From the NCBI GenBank assembly GCA_963732845.1, contig CAVTBE010000014.1:124001-188000 (forward strand): a DNA stretch of 64,000 bases, read 5' to 3'. Source of the stretch: CAVSRC01 sp963732845. GTDB taxonomy: Bacteria; Pseudomonadota; Alphaproteobacteria; Rhizobiales; Kaistiaceae. Under the pieces are notes generated by a model. That model saw only the letters and a program-made list of their open reading frames with translations, did not search any database and was not told the origin of the DNA. The translations under genes were made by a program, and so were the position numbers. Shown piece after piece: positions 1 to 8,192 of this stretch (position 1 is the stretch's first letter; the number at the start of each line of letters is the position of its first letter).

Positions 1-649
1 AGGCGCGCCGGTCCCACATCAGTAGGACCACGCCGACGGCCATGAAGGGCGCGGCGATGAGCACGTGCTGCATGCTGCGGTCCTGCAGCGAGCCGAGCAG
101 CCAGAAGGCGATCTCGAGCGCGGCGAAGGGATTGGGCGCGAGATTGAGGGCGAGCGCAGTGGCCGCACCGGCGAGGCTGGAGACGGCGAGCCCGGCGAGG
201 ATGAGCACCAGCAGGCTCGCCCTTGGCCCCGCCACCAGGATGAGCAGTGCGACCGAGATCAACGCCCCGGCGATGGCCGCCGCCGGCAGTGCCCAGGAGA
301 GCGCGTCGAAGAACCCGAGCGAGATGACCAGCACGGCGCCGAAGGCGGCGGCCGACGGCGCGCCGAACAGCGACGGCGCGGCCAGCGGATTGCGCAACAG
401 GCCCTGAAGCGCGGCGCCGGACAGGCCCAGCGTGCCGCCGATCATCAGCCCGAGCAAGGCACGCGGCAGGCGGATTTCGAGAACGATGATGCGCGCCGCC
501 TCGCTGCCCTTGCCGGTGAGGACATCGCCCAGCGTACCAAGCGGCAGGAAGACCGGACCGACGGCCAATGAGCCGGCAAACAAAGCCGCCACCAGCACAA
601 GCAGCAGGGCGACGAGCACCCCTTGCCGCCAGTCTGCCCCTGCCGCCAT
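1..649 (-). CDS. FecCD/BtuC-type ABC transporter permease (N-terminal part; runs off window)
   Basis: Inner-membrane permease of an iron-siderophore/vitamin B12 type ABC importer, cut by the window edge so that about 216 N-terminal residues are visible. Reading from ATG at 649 gives a first hydrophobic helix followed by the family hallmark stretch RLPRALLGLMIGGTLGLSGA and then GLLRNPLAAPSLFG, both typical of FecCD/BtuC proteins, then further membrane helices. The start lies 10 bases after the stop of the TonB-dependent receptor, so the two are co-transcribed. With the BtuF-like protein encoded divergently beside them, the substrate is most simply a corrinoid. Other siderophore-type substrates cannot be excluded from the permease alone. 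The ATPase gene presumably lies beyond base 1. Confidence 0.85.
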   Translation of the reverse strand, partial: MAAGADWRQGVLVALLLVLVAALFAGSLAVGPVFLPLGTLGDVLTGKGSEAARIIVLEIRLPRALLGLMIGGTLGLSGAALQGLLRNPLAAPSLFGAPSAAAFGAVLVISLGFFDALSWALPAAAIAGALISVALLILVAGPRASLLVLILAGLAVSSLAGAATALALNLAPNPFAALEIAFWLLGSLQDRSMQHVLIAAPFMAVGVVLLMWDRRA

Positions 650-659
650 GTTGCCCCCG

Positions 660-2543
660 TCACTGCCGCCAGGTGAGGCCGATATAGGCCGAGAGCCCGG
701 CGGTGTTGTAGCCCGCCGGATCCTCATAGCGCACGTTGGTCAGGTTTTCGACGCGCCCGAAGATGCGGGTATGCGGGTCCAGCGGATAAGACGCCTTCAC
801 ATCGAAGCGGGTATAGGCGGGCAGCGGCGAGGTTTCGCCCGAGCTCGAGAAGCGGTCGCCGACATAGGTCGCGGTCAGCGACGTCTCCAGCCCCGAGCGT
901 CCGATCCAGGAGAGCGTCGCCGCGCCGCTGTGCACGGGCCGGCGGGCGAGCAGCAGCCCGGTGTCGCCATCGCGGGCGTCCGTGTAGGTGTAGGAGGTGT
1001 CGAGCGTCAGGCGCGAGGGAATGAGGATGAGCTTCCCGTTGAGCTCGACGCCGCGCATCGTGGCGCGGCCGACATTGACGTAGCCGCCGTAGCCGGTGCC
1101 GATGCCGTAATCGTAGTCGAGCAGATTGGTGAACCGGCTCTGGAAGGCGGTCGCCGACAGGGTCAGCCGGCCATCGAACAGCGTCTGGTCGATGCCAACG
1201 TCGCCGCCGACGCTCTTCTCCGATTTCAGCGCCGTGGTGATGCCATTATCAAGATTATACGCCTTCTGGAAAAAGCTCGGCCGCTTGGCGCCGGTGCCGA
1301 GGCTGGCGCGCAGCTTGGTCTCGGTCGTGGGGATCTCGTAGGCGGCGGTGAAGCGGCCGGTGAGGAAGCCATCCTCGCCCGGCTGGCCGTCATAGCGTCC
1401 GCTGAAAGTCAGGAAGAGATGGTCGATCGGCGAGATCTGGTCGCCGGCGAAGAGAGCATAACGCGTCGCGGTGTCGTCGAAGTTTCCGGAATAGGACGGG
1501 TTGGCCGCATAGCTCGCCTGCTCCTGTTCGAGCCGCACGCCGCCCAGCAGTTGCCCGAAAGCCCCTGCCCCGAAAGTGGCGCGATACTCGGCGCCGACGT
1601 TACGCGAGGAATAATCGTAGGTCTGGTCCGGCGTGCCGGGTTCGAAATTGTGACGGCGTGCGGTGGTAGCGAAGCCGGTGAGCGACTGCTTGATGCTTCC
1701 GTCGGGGCTGTCGAATGACAGCCGGCCGTAGCCGGTCACCATCGACTTGTCCTCGGTGTTGCGGGCATTGGCCGGGTCGGTCCCCCAACCCGGCGACCCG
1801 TCATAGTCGCTCTTTCCGGTCGTGCCTTTGACGCTGAAATCAAGCCGCGGGCCGTCGGCGGGGGCATAGCTGCCGCTGATCGAGCCGCTCCATCGTTCGA
1901 GGCCGTCGGCCTCGTCGTGATCGCGGTTGCCGACGCGGGAGAAGCCTGAGGTGGCGACGTGCTCGCCACTCAGCAGCATGCTGAAATCGTCCTTGGCAAA
2001 GCCGCCCGACAGGCGCTCGACATGGGTGCCGTAGCTGCCGCCCTCGACCGTCAAGGAGGCGCGCGGCGCCCCGCGCGGCTTGCGCGTGATGATGTTGATG
2101 ACGCCGCCCATGGCGTCGGAGCCGTAGATCGAGCTTTGCGGCCCGCGCAGGATCTCGATGCGCTCGACGTCGTCGAGCGAGATGCTGGAAAAGTCGAACT
2201 CCTCGTTGGCGGTCGACGGGTCGTTGACGCGCACGCCGTCGATGAGCACCAGCGTGTGTCCGGAATTGCCGCCGCGCAGGTGCACTTCCGCCAGACCGCC
2301 AGGGCCGCCGGATTCGCTGACTGCGACGCCGGGCACGGTGCGCAGCAGGCCGGCAACCGACGTCGCCGAGGCCTGCTCGATCTGGTCGTGCGAGATGACC
2401 GAGACGGCGCTGCCCGACTGGCCGATCGCGATCGGCAGGTAATAGGGCGTGACGACGATTGACGGTATCTCCGCAAAGGCCGGTGCCGTTGTCGCGGCAA
2501 GCAGGATCGTTGCGGCGCGGAGGCGCCGGAAAGCGTCAGTCAT
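660..2543 (-). CDS. btuB: TonB-dependent outer-membrane receptor, BtuB-like
   Basis: Outer-membrane gated beta-barrel that takes up a corrinoid or metal chelate using TonB energy. The chosen start, ATG 2543, is followed by a clean signal peptide ending near AFAEIPSIVV, giving 627 residues, normal for BtuB. The plug domain has the usual elements: VISHDQIEQ, VPGVAVSESGG, VLIDGVRVND and VERIEILRGPQSSIYGSDAMGG. The C-terminus ends in a hydrophobic-aromatic strand, YIGLTWRQ, as barrel proteins do. An ATG at 2552 is an equally possible start. The open frame extends much further upstream (to 2795) but that part overlaps the divergent binding-protein gene and is not protein-like. It is followed at once by the permease gene. 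Substrate assignment as cobalamin rests on the cobD/cobQ/cobU neighbourhood. Confidence 0.85.
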   Translation of the reverse strand: MTDAFRRLRAATILLAATTAPAFAEIPSIVVTPYYLPIAIGQSGSAVSVISHDQIEQASATSVAGLLRTVPGVAVSESGGPGGLAEVHLRGGNSGHTLVLIDGVRVNDPSTANEEFDFSSISLDDVERIEILRGPQSSIYGSDAMGGVINIITRKPRGAPRASLTVEGGSYGTHVERLSGGFAKDDFSMLLSGEHVATSGFSRVGNRDHDEADGLERWSGSISGSYAPADGPRLDFSVKGTTGKSDYDGSPGWGTDPANARNTEDKSMVTGYGRLSFDSPDGSIKQSLTGFATTARRHNFEPGTPDQTYDYSSRNVGAEYRATFGAGAFGQLLGGVRLEQEQASYAANPSYSGNFDDTATRYALFAGDQISPIDHLFLTFSGRYDGQPGEDGFLTGRFTAAYEIPTTETKLRASLGTGAKRPSFFQKAYNLDNGITTALKSEKSVGGDVGIDQTLFDGRLTLSATAFQSRFTNLLDYDYGIGTGYGGYVNVGRATMRGVELNGKLILIPSRLTLDTSYTYTDARDGDTGLLLARRPVHSGAATLSWIGRSGLETSLTATYVGDRFSSSGETSPLPAYTRFDVKASYPLDPHTRIFGRVENLTNVRYEDPAGYNTAGLSAYIGLTWRQ

Positions 2544-2685
2544 ATTCCCCATCCCCGATCTGGATCGATTTGGATTGATTGGGCGCGCGATTGCCCGTGA
2601 AGTGATGTGTCCCGGACCGATCCGGCTTCCCCACCGAAGCGCCAGGGGGTAAACGAGCATCATCCGGGGGGCGACGTTCACGATC
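2544..2685. promoter_or_regulatory. Divergent promoter region with tandem 10-bp repeats and hairpins (btuB/btuF)
   Basis: This 142-bp spacer must carry the promoters for both the receptor (minus) and the binding protein (plus). It holds two abutting 10-mers, TGGATCGATT at 2561-2570 and TGGATTGATT at 2571-2580, next to the receptor start. On the minus strand there is also GCTTCGGTGGGGAAGC (5-bp stem) followed by CCGGATCGGTCCGG (5-bp stem). It contains a GGGAAGCCGG string seen in cobalamin riboswitches but no B12 box, so a full riboswitch is not supported. The repeats could be a repressor site overlapping the receptor leader; this is inference. Confidence 0.35.
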
Positions 2686-3537
2686 ATGAAGACCGCAACC
2701 GTCATCCGTTTCGTCGCAGCGCTGCTCGCGGTTCTTCCGCTTGGCGCTTCGGCCGGCGAAGCGGCAAAGCGCATCGTCTCCATCAACATGTGCACCGACG
2801 AGCTGGTGCTGGCTCTGGCCGATCCCGACCAGATCGTCGGCCTGTCGCCCTATGCGGCCGATCCGTCGATGTCGTTCATGGCCGATAAGGCAGCCAAGTA
2901 CCGCGACGACATCGCCGAAGCGGAGAGCGTGGTCGACCTGCATCCCGACCTGGTGCTGTCGGGCAGCTTCACCAAGCGGGTGACGCAGGAGATGCTGACC
3001 CGGCTCGGCTATCGTTTCGAACTGTTCGACGCGCCGCGCAGCATCGACGAGTCGATCGCCCAGATCCGTGATGTCGCCGCACTGGTCGGCCATCCTGAAC
3101 GCGGGGCGGCGCTGATCGGCAGGATCGAGGCGGCGCGCGAGGCGGCGCTGGCCGCCGCCCGGGGGCGGCTCCATCCGACGGTGGCGGTCTATCAGCGGCG
3201 CGGCTACGTCTCCGGCGGCGATACGCTGACCGGCGAACTGCTGTCGATCGCCGGCTTCACCAACGAGGGCGGGCGGCTGGCCGGCCCGACCGGCGGTTTC
3301 GTGTCGCTGGAAACGCTGGTGGCACGGCACCCGGACTATATCGTCGTCGCCGTGCCCGACCCGCGCGCCGTCGACCAGGGCACCGCCCTCCTCTCCCATC
3401 CGGCGGTGGCGACGCTCTATCCCCCGTCGCGGCGCATCGTCCTGCCCCAGCGGCTGACGGTCTGCGGCGGACCGTCGCTTCCTGCCGTTCTCGGCCGGAT
3501 CACCCGCGAAGCTCAGCGCATCGAGCAAAACCATTGA
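2686..3537 (+). CDS. btuF: Periplasmic substrate-binding protein, BtuF/FepB-like
   Basis: Periplasmic binding protein (Peripla_BP_2 class, long rigid helix between two lobes) that would hand a corrinoid or metal chelate to the FecCD permease encoded divergently. The 283-residue product starts with a signal peptide (first ~23 residues, cleavage near ASAGEA). It then reads KRIVSINMCTDELVLALAD, the usual first strand of this class, with a VVDLHPDLVLSG motif near residue 85 and LETLVARHPDYIVV near 220. The stop overlaps the TTG start of cobD (CATTGATC), pointing to translational coupling with corrinoid synthesis, which favours a B12-related ligand. A siderophore ligand remains possible. Confidence 0.85.
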   Translation: MKTATVIRFVAALLAVLPLGASAGEAAKRIVSINMCTDELVLALADPDQIVGLSPYAADPSMSFMADKAAKYRDDIAEAESVVDLHPDLVLSGSFTKRVTQEMLTRLGYRFELFDAPRSIDESIAQIRDVAALVGHPERGAALIGRIEAAREAALAAARGRLHPTVAVYQRRGYVSGGDTLTGELLSIAGFTNEGGRLAGPTGGFVSLETLVARHPDYIVVAVPDPRAVDQGTALLSHPAVATLYPPSRRIVLPQRLTVCGGPSLPAVLGRITREAQRIEQNH

Positions 3538-4508
3538 TCTCACTCGACCACATCTGGCTGTTGGCGATCGCGCTGGCGCTCGATGCGGCGGTCGGCGACC
3601 CCGACTGGATCTGGCGGCGCCTGCCCCACCCGGTGGCGATCGCGGGTCAGCTCGTCGGCTGGCTCGACCGGCTGCTCAACAGCGAGAGGTTGAGCGCGGG
3701 CTGGCGAAAGCTGGCGGGCCTCGCCGCCATCACCATCGTCGTGGTGCTCGCCGCGCTCGTCGGCACCGGGCTGGAGATGGGCTTCAGCGCCCTTCCCTTC
3801 GGCTGGATCGGCACGGCCATCGTCGCCTCGGTGCTGCTCGCCGGCCGCACGCTCTACGACCGGGTGGCGGCGGTTGCCGACGCTTTCGTCGAAAGCCTGC
3901 CGGCGGCGCGGCACGCGGTGGCGCGCATCATCGGTCGCGATCCCGGCAGCCTCGACCAGCCGCATGTCTGCCGCGTAGCGATCGAATCCCTCGCCGAGAC
4001 CTTCTCCGAGGACGTGATCGCCCCGGCCTTCTGGTTTCTGCTGCTCGGCCTGCCGGGGCTTTTCGCCTACAGGGCGATCGACACGGCCCGCGCGACGATC
4101 GGCCACCTCACCCGGCGCTACGAGCACTTCGGCTGGGCCGCCGCCCGGCTCGACGATCTCGTCAGCCTGCCGGCGAGCCGCATTGCCGGCGCTCTGGTGG
4201 CGCTGTCGGCGCCCGTGGCCGGCGGCACCATCGCCCGGGCTTTCCGCGTGATGATCGCCGAGGCGCCGCACCATCGCTCGCCCAATGCCGGCTGGCCGGA
4301 GGCGGCCATGGCCTCCGCGCTTGGCGTCGCGCTGGCCGGTCCGCGCCGCTTTGCCGGCATTATCGTTAGCGACCCCTTCGTCAACGCCACCGGCCGGCGC
4401 GACGCCAACCCGGCTGACATCCGCCGGGCGCTCCGGGTCTATCTCGCCGCCAACGCGGTCTTCTTCGCCCTGGTGGCGGCCGCTGCGGTCACCATGCTGT
4501 GGCCGTAG
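3534..4508 (+). CDS. cobD: Adenosylcobinamide-phosphate synthase (CobD/CbiB)
   Basis: Integral membrane enzyme that attaches the aminopropanol (phosphate) arm to adenosylcobyric acid, the step after CobQ. The 324-residue product shows the family start LALDAAVGDPDWIWRRLPHP, the central RIIGRDPGSLDQPHVCRVAIESLAETFSEDV segment (DRVAAVADAF just before), the RAIDTARATIGH helix, and the GWPEAAMASALGVALAGP motif in the C-terminal third, all typical of CbiB. The start is TTG at 3534, overlapping the stop of the binding protein. The gene converges on cobQ: its TAG at 4506-4508 falls almost exactly where the CobQ homology ends on the other strand. Confidence 0.93.
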   Translation: MISLDHIWLLAIALALDAAVGDPDWIWRRLPHPVAIAGQLVGWLDRLLNSERLSAGWRKLAGLAAITIVVVLAALVGTGLEMGFSALPFGWIGTAIVASVLLAGRTLYDRVAAVADAFVESLPAARHAVARIIGRDPGSLDQPHVCRVAIESLAETFSEDVIAPAFWFLLLGLPGLFAYRAIDTARATIGHLTRRYEHFGWAAARLDDLVSLPASRIAGALVALSAPVAGGTIARAFRVMIAEAPHHRSPNAGWPEAAMASALGVALAGPRRFAGIIVSDPFVNATGRRDANPADIRRALRVYLAANAVFFALVAAAAVTMLWP

Positions 4509-5999
4509 CCCGGCGATCTCCAGCAGCCGGTCGATGGCAACGTGGCGCTCGAGATGGTCGGCGAGCCCGTCGAGGGCTGCATCGACGCTGGTTTCATAGG
4601 CAAGCGACGATGCTACGCCGGCTTCGGCGAGGAAGGCCTTGCGGAAGGAGTCGGCGCTGAAGAGGCCGTGGACATAGGTGCCGGCCACCAGCCCGTCGGG
4701 CGATGTGGCGCCGTCAAGACGGTCGCCAAGGTCGATCACTGGTCGCGTGCAGTCCGGTCCCGCCGTATGTCCCAGATGAATTTCATAGCCGTCTATGGAA
4801 TCGCCGCTTGCTACATGACGGCCGGAGACCGGCACAGTGGTCTTGTCGCCGGACAACACGGTCGTGACGTCGAGCAGGCCGAGCCCGACAACCGTCTCGG
4901 CAGCCCCCTCGACGCCGTCAGGATCGGCAATTGCCTTGCCGAGCATCTGGTAGCCACCGCAGATACCCAGCACGCGACCGCCGCGGCGATGATGCGCCAG
5001 AATATCGATGTGCCAGCCCTGCGCATGCAGGAAGCGGAGGTCGCCGATGGTCGATTTCGTGCCCGGTATGAGGATGAGGTCGGCGGCGGGAATGGGCGTC
5101 CCCGGCTCGACGATCACGACGCGCACCTCGGGCTCCAGGCGCAGCGGATCGAGATCGTCGAAATTGGCGATGCGCGGCAGGGCCGGCACGGCGATCGTGA
5201 ACCGGCCATGGGGGTTCGGCCGCCGCTCGGAAAGATCGAGCCCGTCCTCCGCCGGCAGGCGATGCGCGTCCTCAAACCACGGCACCACGCCGAGGCTGGG
5301 CCAGCCGGTGCGCTTTTCGATGGTACGCAGGCCTTCGGTGAAAAGCGCCACGTCGCCGCGCAGCTTGTTGACGAGGAAGCCCTTGATGCGCCGCCGGTCG
5401 GCCGGCGACAGGACGACCGCGGTGCCGACCAGGCTGGCGATGACGCCGCCGCGGTCGATATCGCCGACGAGCACCACCGGCACATTCGCCGCTTCGGCGA
5501 ATCCCATATTGGCGATGTCGCCGTCGCGCAGATTGGTCTCGGCCGGGCTGCCGGCGCCCTCGACGACGACAATGTCGGCGTCGCGGCCGACCCTGGCCAA
5601 GCTTTCCAGAACCTGCGGCAGCAGGTCGGCCTTGCGCTTGCCGAAGTCGGCGGCGGCGAGTGTCCCGGCGCGCTTCCCCTGAACGATCACCTGGGCGCCG
5701 ATATCGGTCTCCGGCTTGAGCAGCACCGGGTTCATGTGGACGGACGGGGGCAGCCGGCAGGCGAGCGCCTGCAGCGCCTGGGCGCGACCGATCTCACCGC
5801 CGTCGGCGGTCACCGCGGCATTGTTCGACATGTTCTGCGCCTTGAAGGGCGCCACGCGCAGGCCACGGCGCACCAGCGCGCGGCACAGCCCGGCGACCAG
5901 CACCGACTTGCCGACATGGCTGCCGGTGCCTTGGATCATGATGGCGGGGACCATGATGGCGGGGGTCGTGAGGGCCGGCGCGGCGCGGCCGGCGGTCAC
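4509..5999 (-). CDS. cobQ: Cobyric acid synthase (CobQ/CbiP); no in-frame stop at the expected end
   Basis: Glutamine- and ATP-dependent amidation of the side chains of adenosylcobyrinic a,c-diamide to cobyric acid. The N-terminal synthetase domain has the P-loop MIQGTGSHVGKSVLVAGLCR and FKAQNMSNNA; the middle has VVVEGAGSPAETNLRDGD and VVLVGDIDRGG. The C-terminal triad-type amidotransferase domain has the nucleophile Cys in GICGGYQMLG and the His of GTYVHGLF. The GTG at 5999 overlaps the cobU stop (GTGA); ATG 5954 or 5939 would be more conventional N-termini. Homology ends near DRLLEIAG at about 4520, but no stop follows: the frame stays open to 3540, antisense to cobD. The given end (4509) marks the end of homology, not a stop codon. 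Either a stop was lost or an indel is present near 4500. Confidence 0.88.
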
Positions 6000-6530
6000 A
6001 GGGTGACCTCGGCGTTCGGATTCGGCTTGAGGATGAGCGGCTGGCCGGCGGCGACGAGCACGACCTGGGTGGCGACCGCGGCGACGCGCTGGTTGAGCGT
6101 GCCGAGTGCATCGGCGTAGCGGCGCGCCAGCGGATTGTCGGGATGATGCCGCCGCCGACCTCATTGGAGACGAGGCGACCGGCCCGGCGGCGTGCTCCAG
6201 CGTCGCGATCAGCGCGTCGGTCGCCACCTCGACGTCGCGTTCCGCCCCCATCAGGTTGGACAGCCACAGGGTCAGGCACTCGACCAGGACGGCGGTGCCG
6301 GGACCCGACTCGCGGGCGATCACGCCGGCAATGTCGAGCGGCTCCTCGACCGTGCGCCAATGCTCGCCGCGATAGCTGCGGTGTTCGGTGATGCGCGCCG
6401 CCATCTCGCCGTCGCCGGGGGTGGCGACCGCCAGATAGACGGGCGTGCGCCCGCTCGTGGCCACAAGCCTTTCGGCAAAGCGGCTTTTGCCTGAGCGCTG
6501 GCCGCCGACGACCAGCACACGCTTGGCCAT
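5996..6530 (-). pseudogene. cobU: Cobinamide kinase/guanylyltransferase (CobU/CobP) with two apparent frameshifts
   Basis: Bifunctional enzyme that phosphorylates adenosylcobinamide and then transfers GMP. The first frame (ATG 6530) has the P-loop VGGQRSGKSRFAERL, ITEHRSYRGEHWRTVEEP and VLVECLTLWLSNLMG. The conserved RLVSNEVGGGIIP then lies in a second frame, and DNPLARRYADALGTLNQRVA through LILKPN in a third, ending at TGA 5996-5998. Two separate one-base losses, near 6172-6186 (in CCGGCCC-rich sequence) and at the GGG run 6140-6142, would restore a ~178-residue protein of normal length. The reading is otherwise perfectly conserved, so base-calling error is as likely as real decay. The stop overlaps the GTG of cobQ, and the gene sits under the cobalamin riboswitch. 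Confidence 0.85.
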
Positions 6531-6536
6531 GATCGT

Positions 6537-6599
6537 CTAGCCGTGCGTGCGGAATACGTGCAGGCGCGCAGATGCTGCGGTAGCGGGAAAAACGGTCAT
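6537..6599 (-). CDS. Candidate 20-codon leader ORF between B12 riboswitch and cobU
   Basis: A short frame from ATG 6599 to TAG 6537 encodes MTVFPATAASARLHVFRTHG. It is preceded by the best ribosome-binding site of the region (GGAGAAGGAG ending about 6 bases before the ATG on the minus strand), whereas cobU itself (ATG 6530) has no clear SD. The TAG lies 6 bases before the cobU ATG, an arrangement suited to translational coupling or reinitiation. No family is recognised. The SD is in the 3' arm of a hairpin just below the riboswitch, so translation of this ORF, rather than of cobU directly, could be the controlled step. Alternatively the start at 6599 is chance. Confidence 0.45.
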   Translation of the reverse strand: MTVFPATAASARLHVFRTHG

Positions 6600-6607
6600 T
6601 CGCGTCT

Positions 6608-6632
6608 CCTTCTCCGTCCCACCGACGGAAGG
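6608..6632 (-). promoter_or_regulatory. SD-sequestering hairpin, likely riboswitch expression platform
   Basis: On the minus strand CCTTCCGTC (6632-6624), a GGTGG loop and GACGGAGAAGG (6618-6608) form a stem with a two-base bulge. The 3' arm contains the GGAGAAGG that would serve as SD for the ORF starting at 6599. Its position directly after the cobalamin riboswitch fits translational attenuation. Confidence 0.55.
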
Positions 6633-6640
6633 TCTATAGG

Positions 6641-6835
6641 GACGCGTCGGCCGGTCTCCTGGCTCGCGGGTCGTAGTCTTTATTCCGCGCCTTCCCGGTT
6701 TCCCAGTGGCCGATGCGGAACGACTCGCCGCTTACAGTTGCGGGGGCAGCTGCGGCTTTGGCTGGTATCACCCAACCTCACCGCATTCCCGTTTGATCCT
6801 CGGGGACTCACGCCCCCGAGGAACCGACGCAGGCG
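6641..6835 (-). promoter_or_regulatory. Cobalamin (adenosylcobalamin) riboswitch
   Basis: A nearly complete cobalamin riboswitch reads on the minus strand. From 5' to 3' it shows an outer stem with the paired CCTCGGGG/CCCCGAGG hairpin near 6800-6822, AATGCGGTGAGGTTGGG, then GCTGCCCCCGCAACTGTAAG (around 6731-6751), the B12 box GCCACTGGGAAACCGGGAAG (around 6691-6710) and the closing GAGCCAGGAGACCGGCC (around 6649-6665). All are highly conserved landmarks of this class. It precedes cobU-cobQ and would switch off late B12 synthesis when adenosylcobalamin is plentiful. Confidence 0.95.
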
Positions 6836-6878
6836 TCACGTTAAGGGCGGCCGGAGGGCGCGGTCAAGGGACTTGACG

Positions 6879-6897
6879 CTGCCTACGCGCTAGGCAG
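6879..6897 (+). promoter_or_regulatory. Perfect inverted repeat in the amt promoter region
   Basis: CTGCCTA-CGCGC-TAGGCAG is a 7-bp perfect palindrome with a 5-base spacer, immediately downstream of TTGACG (6873-6878), 57 bases before the amt start. It may be a regulator site or a small hairpin. It does not match a known consensus I recognise. Confidence 0.3.
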
Positions 6898-6953
6898 ATG
6901 CAATTGTCTTTGCGCGAGCCGTTTGCTTAAACTTGGGGCAGACGACGGGGACA

Positions 6954-8171
6954 ATGCACATGATCGATACGGGTGACACCGCCTGGATGCTCACATCCAC
7001 GGCGCTGGTTCTTTTCATGACGGTGCCGGGCCTGGCGCTGTTCTACGGCGGCCTGGTGCAATCCCGGAACGTGCTGTCGGTGCTGATCCACTGCATGGCG
7101 ATCGCCTGCGGCGTTTCGCTGATCTGGTTCATCGTGGCCTACAGCCTCGCCTTCGGCGACGGCAGCCCGCTGATCGGCGGGCTCGGCATGGCGTTTCTTG
7201 CCGGCATGGCGCGCGGCGCGGTCCATCCGGGCACGCATATCCCCGAATCCGTCTTCTTCATGTTCCAGATGACCTTCGCCATCATCACGCCGGCGCTCAT
7301 CGTCGGCGCCTACGTGGAGCGCGTCCGCTTCGCTGCGGTCATCCTGTTTTCCGCCCTGTGGCTGCTGGTCGTCTATGCGCCCGTGGCCCATTGGGTGTGG
7401 GGCGGCGGCTGGCTGGCCGAGCTTGGTGTCATGGATTTCGCCGGCGGCATCGTCGTCCATGTCACCGCCGGGGTTTCCGCTCTGGTCGCCGCCTGGATGG
7501 CCGGCAACCGCCGCGGCTTCCCGCACGGCATCGAGCCGCCCCATGCGCCGTGGATGGTGATGGTCGGCGCCGCCATGCTGTGGGTCGGCTGGTTCGGCTT
7601 CAATGCCGGCAGCGCGGTCGCCGCCGGAACCGATGCCGGCATGGCGATGCTGACGACGCATCTGTCGGCCGCCACCGCCTCGCTGGTGTGGCTCGCCATC
7701 GAATGGCGGCGTTTCGGCAAGCCGAGCATGGTCGGCCTGGTCACCGGCACGATTGCGGGGCTGGCGACCGTGACGCCGGCTTCCGGCTTCGTCGGGCCGA
7801 TCGGCGGCGTGCTGCTCGGCCTCGTCGGCGGCATGGTATGCTACGCCATGGTCAATGTGGTGAAGCACGTCATAAAGGTCGACGATTCGCTGGATGTGCT
7901 CGCCGTCCACGGTTGCGGCGGCGCGCTCGGCACGCTGGCCACCGCCTTCCTCGCCTTGCCCGTCCTGGGTGGTGTGGGCGTGCATACCGGTGTCGCGAGC
8001 CAGTTCGGCGTCCAGCTTGTCGGCGTCGTCTCCGTCGCCCTGTGGTCGGCGCTGGCGACCGCGGTCCTCCTGCGGGTCACCCAGGCACTTGTCGGCCTCA
8101 GGGTGTCGGTGGACGAGGAAGTGACCGGCCTCGACCAGACCGCCCACGGCGAATCCGGCTACAAGCTTTAG
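6954..8171 (+). CDS. amt: Ammonium channel (Amt/AmtB family)
   Basis: Trimeric inner-membrane ammonium channel. From ATG 6954 it encodes 405 residues with about 11 membrane helices and no obvious signal peptide. Pore features are present: GLALFYGGLVQSRNVLS in helix 1-2, the MFQMTFAIITPALI segment, the structural Asp in VMDFAGGIVVHVTAG with the first pore His in the same motif, and the second pore His in AVHGCGGALG near residue 310. The downstream PII gene, 21 bases away, is the normal regulator partner that blocks the pore. The order amt then PII is the reverse of the common glnK-amtB. ATG 6960 is an alternative start; GGGG before 6954 is the only SD-like run. Confidence 0.95.
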   Translation: MHMIDTGDTAWMLTSTALVLFMTVPGLALFYGGLVQSRNVLSVLIHCMAIACGVSLIWFIVAYSLAFGDGSPLIGGLGMAFLAGMARGAVHPGTHIPESVFFMFQMTFAIITPALIVGAYVERVRFAAVILFSALWLLVVYAPVAHWVWGGGWLAELGVMDFAGGIVVHVTAGVSALVAAWMAGNRRGFPHGIEPPHAPWMVMVGAAMLWVGWFGFNAGSAVAAGTDAGMAMLTTHLSAATASLVWLAIEWRRFGKPSMVGLVTGTIAGLATVTPASGFVGPIGGVLLGLVGGMVCYAMVNVVKHVIKVDDSLDVLAVHGCGGALGTLATAFLALPVLGGVGVHTGVASQFGVQLVGVVSVALWSALATAVLLRVTQALVGLRVSVDEEVTGLDQTAHGESGYKL

Positions 8172-8192
8172 CTCAAGCACGGGACATCACGC

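Noticed and set aside
2544..2685. A second cobalamin riboswitch before btuB
   Set aside because: Only a GGGAAGCCGG string is present; the B12 box and the CCCCCGCAACTGTAAG element are missing.
3540..6530. A single 996-residue minus-strand protein
   Set aside because: It strings together the first part of CobU, CobQ and an antisense reading of cobD. The CobU continuation lies in other frames and the last third is not protein-like, so it is treated as separate genes.
6891..6915. A sigma-54 promoter upstream of amt
   Set aside because: GGCA and TTG-type elements occur but the spacing and final GC do not match the -24/-12 consensus.
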